Part shown: in pieces, positions 6,320-7,887 of the stretch | How the letters are laid out: each line of letters starts with the position of its first letter | Position numbering within the stretch: the stretch's first letter is position 1 | Origin: an uncultured Clostridia bacterium | GTDB lineage: Bacteria; Bacillota; Clostridia; Christensenellales; UBA1242 | Assembly: GCA_947631875.1 (NCBI GenBank) | Contig: CANRMV010000048.1 | Location: forward strand, 1-7,887 | Direction of reading: 5' to 3' | DNA: 7,887 nt | Notes under the pieces: model-generated | What the model saw: the letters and a program-made list of their open reading frames with translations, nothing else | Told to the model about the DNA's origin: nothing | The model's database searches: none | Position numbers and translations under genes: made by a program

Positions 6320-6340
6320 GCCGTCACTTTGCCGTCACTT
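6320..6340. repeat. Two tandem GCCGTCACTT decamers at 11-bp spacing
   Basis: The GC-richer decamer occurs at 6320-6329 and 6331-6340, one helical turn apart, in a region that is otherwise almost all A and T. Tandem sites on the same DNA face are typical of protein binding sites. They lie about 60-80 bp upstream of the -35 element of the helix-turn-helix gene. No known regulator is recognised. Confidence 0.4.
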
Positions 6341-6475
6341 AAAAAAAGGGATAATCCCCCTTCAAAAAAATTCAAAATTTCAGTTATTAAAAATTTCATT
6401 AAAAAACATTCCCTTAACAAAAACGCTTATAAAAACATTCTCTTTCAATTATAAAAATTTCACTTCCAATTTGGC

Positions 6476-6503
6476 AATAAAAAAGCGGAAAACCCGCCCG
6501 CCT
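6476..6503 (-). terminator. Intrinsic terminator of the E2-like gene
   Basis: Immediately after the stop codon the minus strand reads GCGG-GTTTT-CCGC (complement of 6485-6497) followed by six Ts (complement of 6479-6484). The upstream GGCGGGCGGG offers a second pairing register. Together they form a compact GC stem with a U-tract, separating this transcript from the helix-turn-helix gene promoter downstream. The remaining part of the gap, about 6341-6475, is AT-rich with a repeated AAAAACATTC and no other signal I can support. Confidence 0.75.
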
Positions 6504-7439
6504 TTATTTTTTGTTTTGCTTTTCTTTCTTCTCTTTCTTCGCTTTTTTCTTGTCTTGCTTTTGCTTTTTCTTCAAAGCCTTTCCTGTGAGTTCTGGCTCT
6601 GGAAGAGGTTCAAGCAAAAGATTTGGATTGTCCAAAAATGATTTCAAAAGTTTTAGGCTGTTTGAATAATAAAGCCCGTCACAAACTCTTTCATCAAGAG
6701 AAAACTTAGTTTTCACCATTTTCTTAACTTCAACATTCCCCGCGCGGTCAGCAACCGGCTCATAATACACCTTTCCAAGTGTGCCAAAAATTGTGGTGTT
6801 TCCAAAGTTGTAAAGGTGATGGAAAAGTGCATCAAGATGTATGCTTTTAAGGTCAGCCACAAAAATGCTTGTGTGGAATGGGCTGACATCCAAAAGTTTT
6901 CTTGGAAGAAGCCCATGATTGTCGCCAAAACGCAAACAAGCCATTGCAAACTTAAACAAAAAGCCTGGCAAGTGACACAAAAATCCTGCTGTTTTTGTTG
7001 TGCCATGTGTTTCTGGCGCTGCCAAAACATTTTTTTGAACTTCATCATCAAAAATCTTTTTCACTTCTGGCAAACTTTCACGCCCTGTGAAAAACATTTT
7101 CAAGGTCATCTCTTCGCCATCGTCAGTAAGTTTTTTCTTAACACTGATTGAAACCGAAACATATTTCCTTTGATACACAACGCAGTTGTTTATAAATCTG
7201 TTTGTTTTTGGCCTTTGATACAACATCCTAATTGCCGCAGCCATCAAAATTTCGGTGTAAGTGTAATGAATGCCCGAAACTTTTTTCTGCTCCAAAATAA
7301 ACTTATCAATCGGGTCACAATCCACAGCCTGTTCATACAAATTCACTGCGTCAATCCTCTGTGGCATGAAATATGGCATAGCCTTATCAATAATCGGCAA
7401 ATCCTTAACTTTCACCCCATCTGCTCTTCTTCCAAACAT
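6504..7439 (-). CDS. 2-oxoacid dehydrogenase E2 / CAT-fold acyltransferase-like protein with altered active site (311 aa)
   Basis: Numbering here is from an upstream in-frame ATG (7458-7460); the likely start is Met8 (7437-7439). The sequence resembles the catalytic domain of dihydrolipoamide acyltransferases and chloramphenicol acetyltransferase: a YTYTEILMAAAIRML segment (66-80), HTSIFVADLKSI (196-207), TTIFGTLGKV (222-231), and DERVCDGLYY (256-265) followed by a leucine-rich final helix ending DNPNLLL. In active members the motif is D/H-H-R-x-x-D-G with a catalytic His; here that position is Glu257, while Asp261-Gly262 is kept. There is no lipoyl domain, no E1-binding domain, and no E1 or E3 gene nearby, so it is not a normal dehydrogenase E2. 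The C-terminal 25 residues hold 15 lysines, suggesting nucleic acid or acidic surface contacts. It lies downstream of rarA on the same strand and ends at an intrinsic terminator. An acyl-CoA-binding or non-catalytic role is possible. Confidence 0.75.
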   Translation of the reverse strand: MFGRRADGVKVKDLPIIDKAMPYFMPQRIDAVNLYEQAVDCDPIDKFILEQKKVSGIHYTYTEILMAAAIRMLYQRPKTNRFINNCVVYQRKYVSVSISVKKKLTDDGEEMTLKMFFTGRESLPEVKKIFDDEVQKNVLAAPETHGTTKTAGFLCHLPGFLFKFAMACLRFGDNHGLLPRKLLDVSPFHTSIFVADLKSIHLDALFHHLYNFGNTTIFGTLGKVYYEPVADRAGNVEVKKMVKTKFSLDERVCDGLYYSNSLKLLKSFLDNPNLLLEPLPEPELTGKALKKKQKQDKKKAKKEKKEKQNKK

Positions 7440-7447
7440 AATTTTGT

Positions 7448-7453
7448 CTCCTT
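7448..7453 (-). promoter_or_regulatory. Ribosome binding site that fixes the E2-like gene start
   Basis: AAGGAG on the minus strand lies eight bases before the ATG at 7437-7439. It falls inside the codons that would follow the upstream ATG at 7458-7460, which has no Shine-Dalgarno sequence of its own. The downstream ATG is therefore the better start, making the protein seven residues shorter than the longest frame. Confidence 0.8.
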
Positions 7454-7498
7454 TTTTCATTCAAAATAATTAAAAATCGCAAAATATTTTTTTGTCCC

Positions 7499-7519
7499 TA
7501 TTTTTCGAATGGAAAAATA
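7499..7519. repeat. AT-rich hairpin between rarA and the E2-like gene
   Basis: TATTTTTC (7499-7506) and GAAAAATA (7512-7519) pair perfectly around GAATG. It lies just past the rarA stop codon, but on the minus strand the stem is followed by GGGACAAAAAAA and not by a T run, so it is not a proper intrinsic terminator. Read-through from rarA into the E2-like gene is possible. Confidence 0.35.
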
Positions 7520-7532
7520 TTTGAAAAAACAA

Positions 7533-7887
7533 TTATTTTTTAATTTTAAAGCCATTTTTTGCGAATTTTTTTCTTATTAAATTTTTCTCTCTTCCATTCT
7601 CGCTTGGCATATAATAAATTTTGTCTTTTAAATGGTCGGGCATATATTGTTGCTCTGTGTATCCCCCATAATCATGTGGATATTTATATTTTCCATGCCC
7701 GTCACTGTTTGTGCTTGGATGATTTTTTAAATGGTTTGGAACATTGTCCTCACGTGCATTTTCAGCATCTGCCATTGCCATGTTCATTGCCTTAACCACA
7801 CTGTTTGACTTCTCCGCTTCGCACAAATATATGATTGCATGCGATATGTTCAAATAGCATTCTGGTGGGCCAATCTTTTCACAAGCA
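7533..7887 (-). CDS. rarA: Replication-associated recombination protein A, C-terminal part (truncated by window edge)
   Basis: RarA (MgsA, relative of eukaryotic WRNIP1) is an AAA+ ATPase of the clamp-loader clade that acts at stalled replication forks. Only the last 117 residues are in the window and the frame stays open to the edge, so the AAA+ core lies outside. Visible family signatures are EKIGPPECYLNISHAIIYL at the open end, AEKSNSV, VPNHLKNHP, GHGKYKYPHDYGGYTEQQYMPDHL and YYMP...GREKNL near the end, all in the order expected of the RarA tetramerisation/C-terminal domain. A TTG at 7851-7853 could be taken for a start, but the conserved residues continue upstream of it. The gene is followed after 93 bases by the E2-like gene on the same strand. 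Confidence 0.9.
   Translation of the reverse strand, partial: ACEKIGPPECYLNISHAIIYLCEAEKSNSVVKAMNMAMADAENAREDNVPNHLKNHPSTNSDGHGKYKYPHDYGGYTEQQYMPDHLKDKIYYMPSENGREKNLIRKKFAKNGFKIKK

Noticed and set aside
6269..6454. 61-residue plus-strand open frame
   Set aside because: It has no ribosome binding site, low-complexity composition, and covers the promoter and repeats of the minus-strand regulator gene.
6504..7460. ATG at 7458-7460 as the E2-like start
   Set aside because: It lacks a ribosome binding site, while AAGGAG inside this extension is ideally placed for the ATG at 7437-7439.
7533..7853. Complete 106-residue gene starting at TTG 7853
   Set aside because: Conserved RarA residues continue in frame upstream to the window edge, so this is the 3' part of a longer gene.

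Overview
The window looks like chromosomal DNA of a low-GC Gram-positive bacterium, most likely an uncultured gut-type Clostridia (Bacillota). The grounds are AGGAGG-type ribosome binding sites, AT-rich intergenic DNA, a consensus sigma-A promoter, Sec-secreted proteins held by one C-terminal membrane helix, and a RarA tail of the usual bacterial type. The taxon is an inference.

Layout from left to right. Positions 1-369 hold three near-identical 123-bp tandem repeats; each unit contains three small hairpins and no open frame. A strong, probably bidirectional intrinsic terminator follows at 368-397. Positions 451-702 form a gene-free stretch unusually rich in nested inverted repeats, which would be the 3' UTR of the next gene. 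Then come, on the minus strand, an 862-residue secreted, membrane-anchored beta-helix surface protein (703-3291) and a complete phage-type terminase large subunit (3345-4772). Divergent from the terminase is a secreted SH3b-domain protein with a C-terminal membrane anchor (4866-5675, plus strand). It converges with, and overlaps by 31 bp, a minus-strand gene for a 187-residue protein with a sigma-70 region-4-like helix-turn-helix (5645-6208), which has a near-perfect promoter of its own. A roughly 295-bp regulatory gap with repeats and a terminator follows. The right end carries a 2-oxoacid-dehydrogenase-E2/CAT-fold protein whose catalytic His position is Glu (6504-7439) and the 3' end of rarA (7533-7887), both on the minus strand.

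There is no obvious single pathway. Two of the genes are cell-surface proteins built to the same plan (signal peptide, extracellular domain, one C-terminal helix, short basic tail). The terminase is the odd one: both its ATPase and nuclease motifs are intact, yet no portal, capsid, small terminase or integrase gene lies in the window. The sigma-like regulator nearby recalls the late regulators found beside terminase genes in phages, but the two are separated by a cell-envelope gene on the opposite strand. The most interesting items are the solitary terminase with its possible regulator, the hairpin-bearing 123-bp repeat, and the structured 3' region between the surface protein gene and its terminator.
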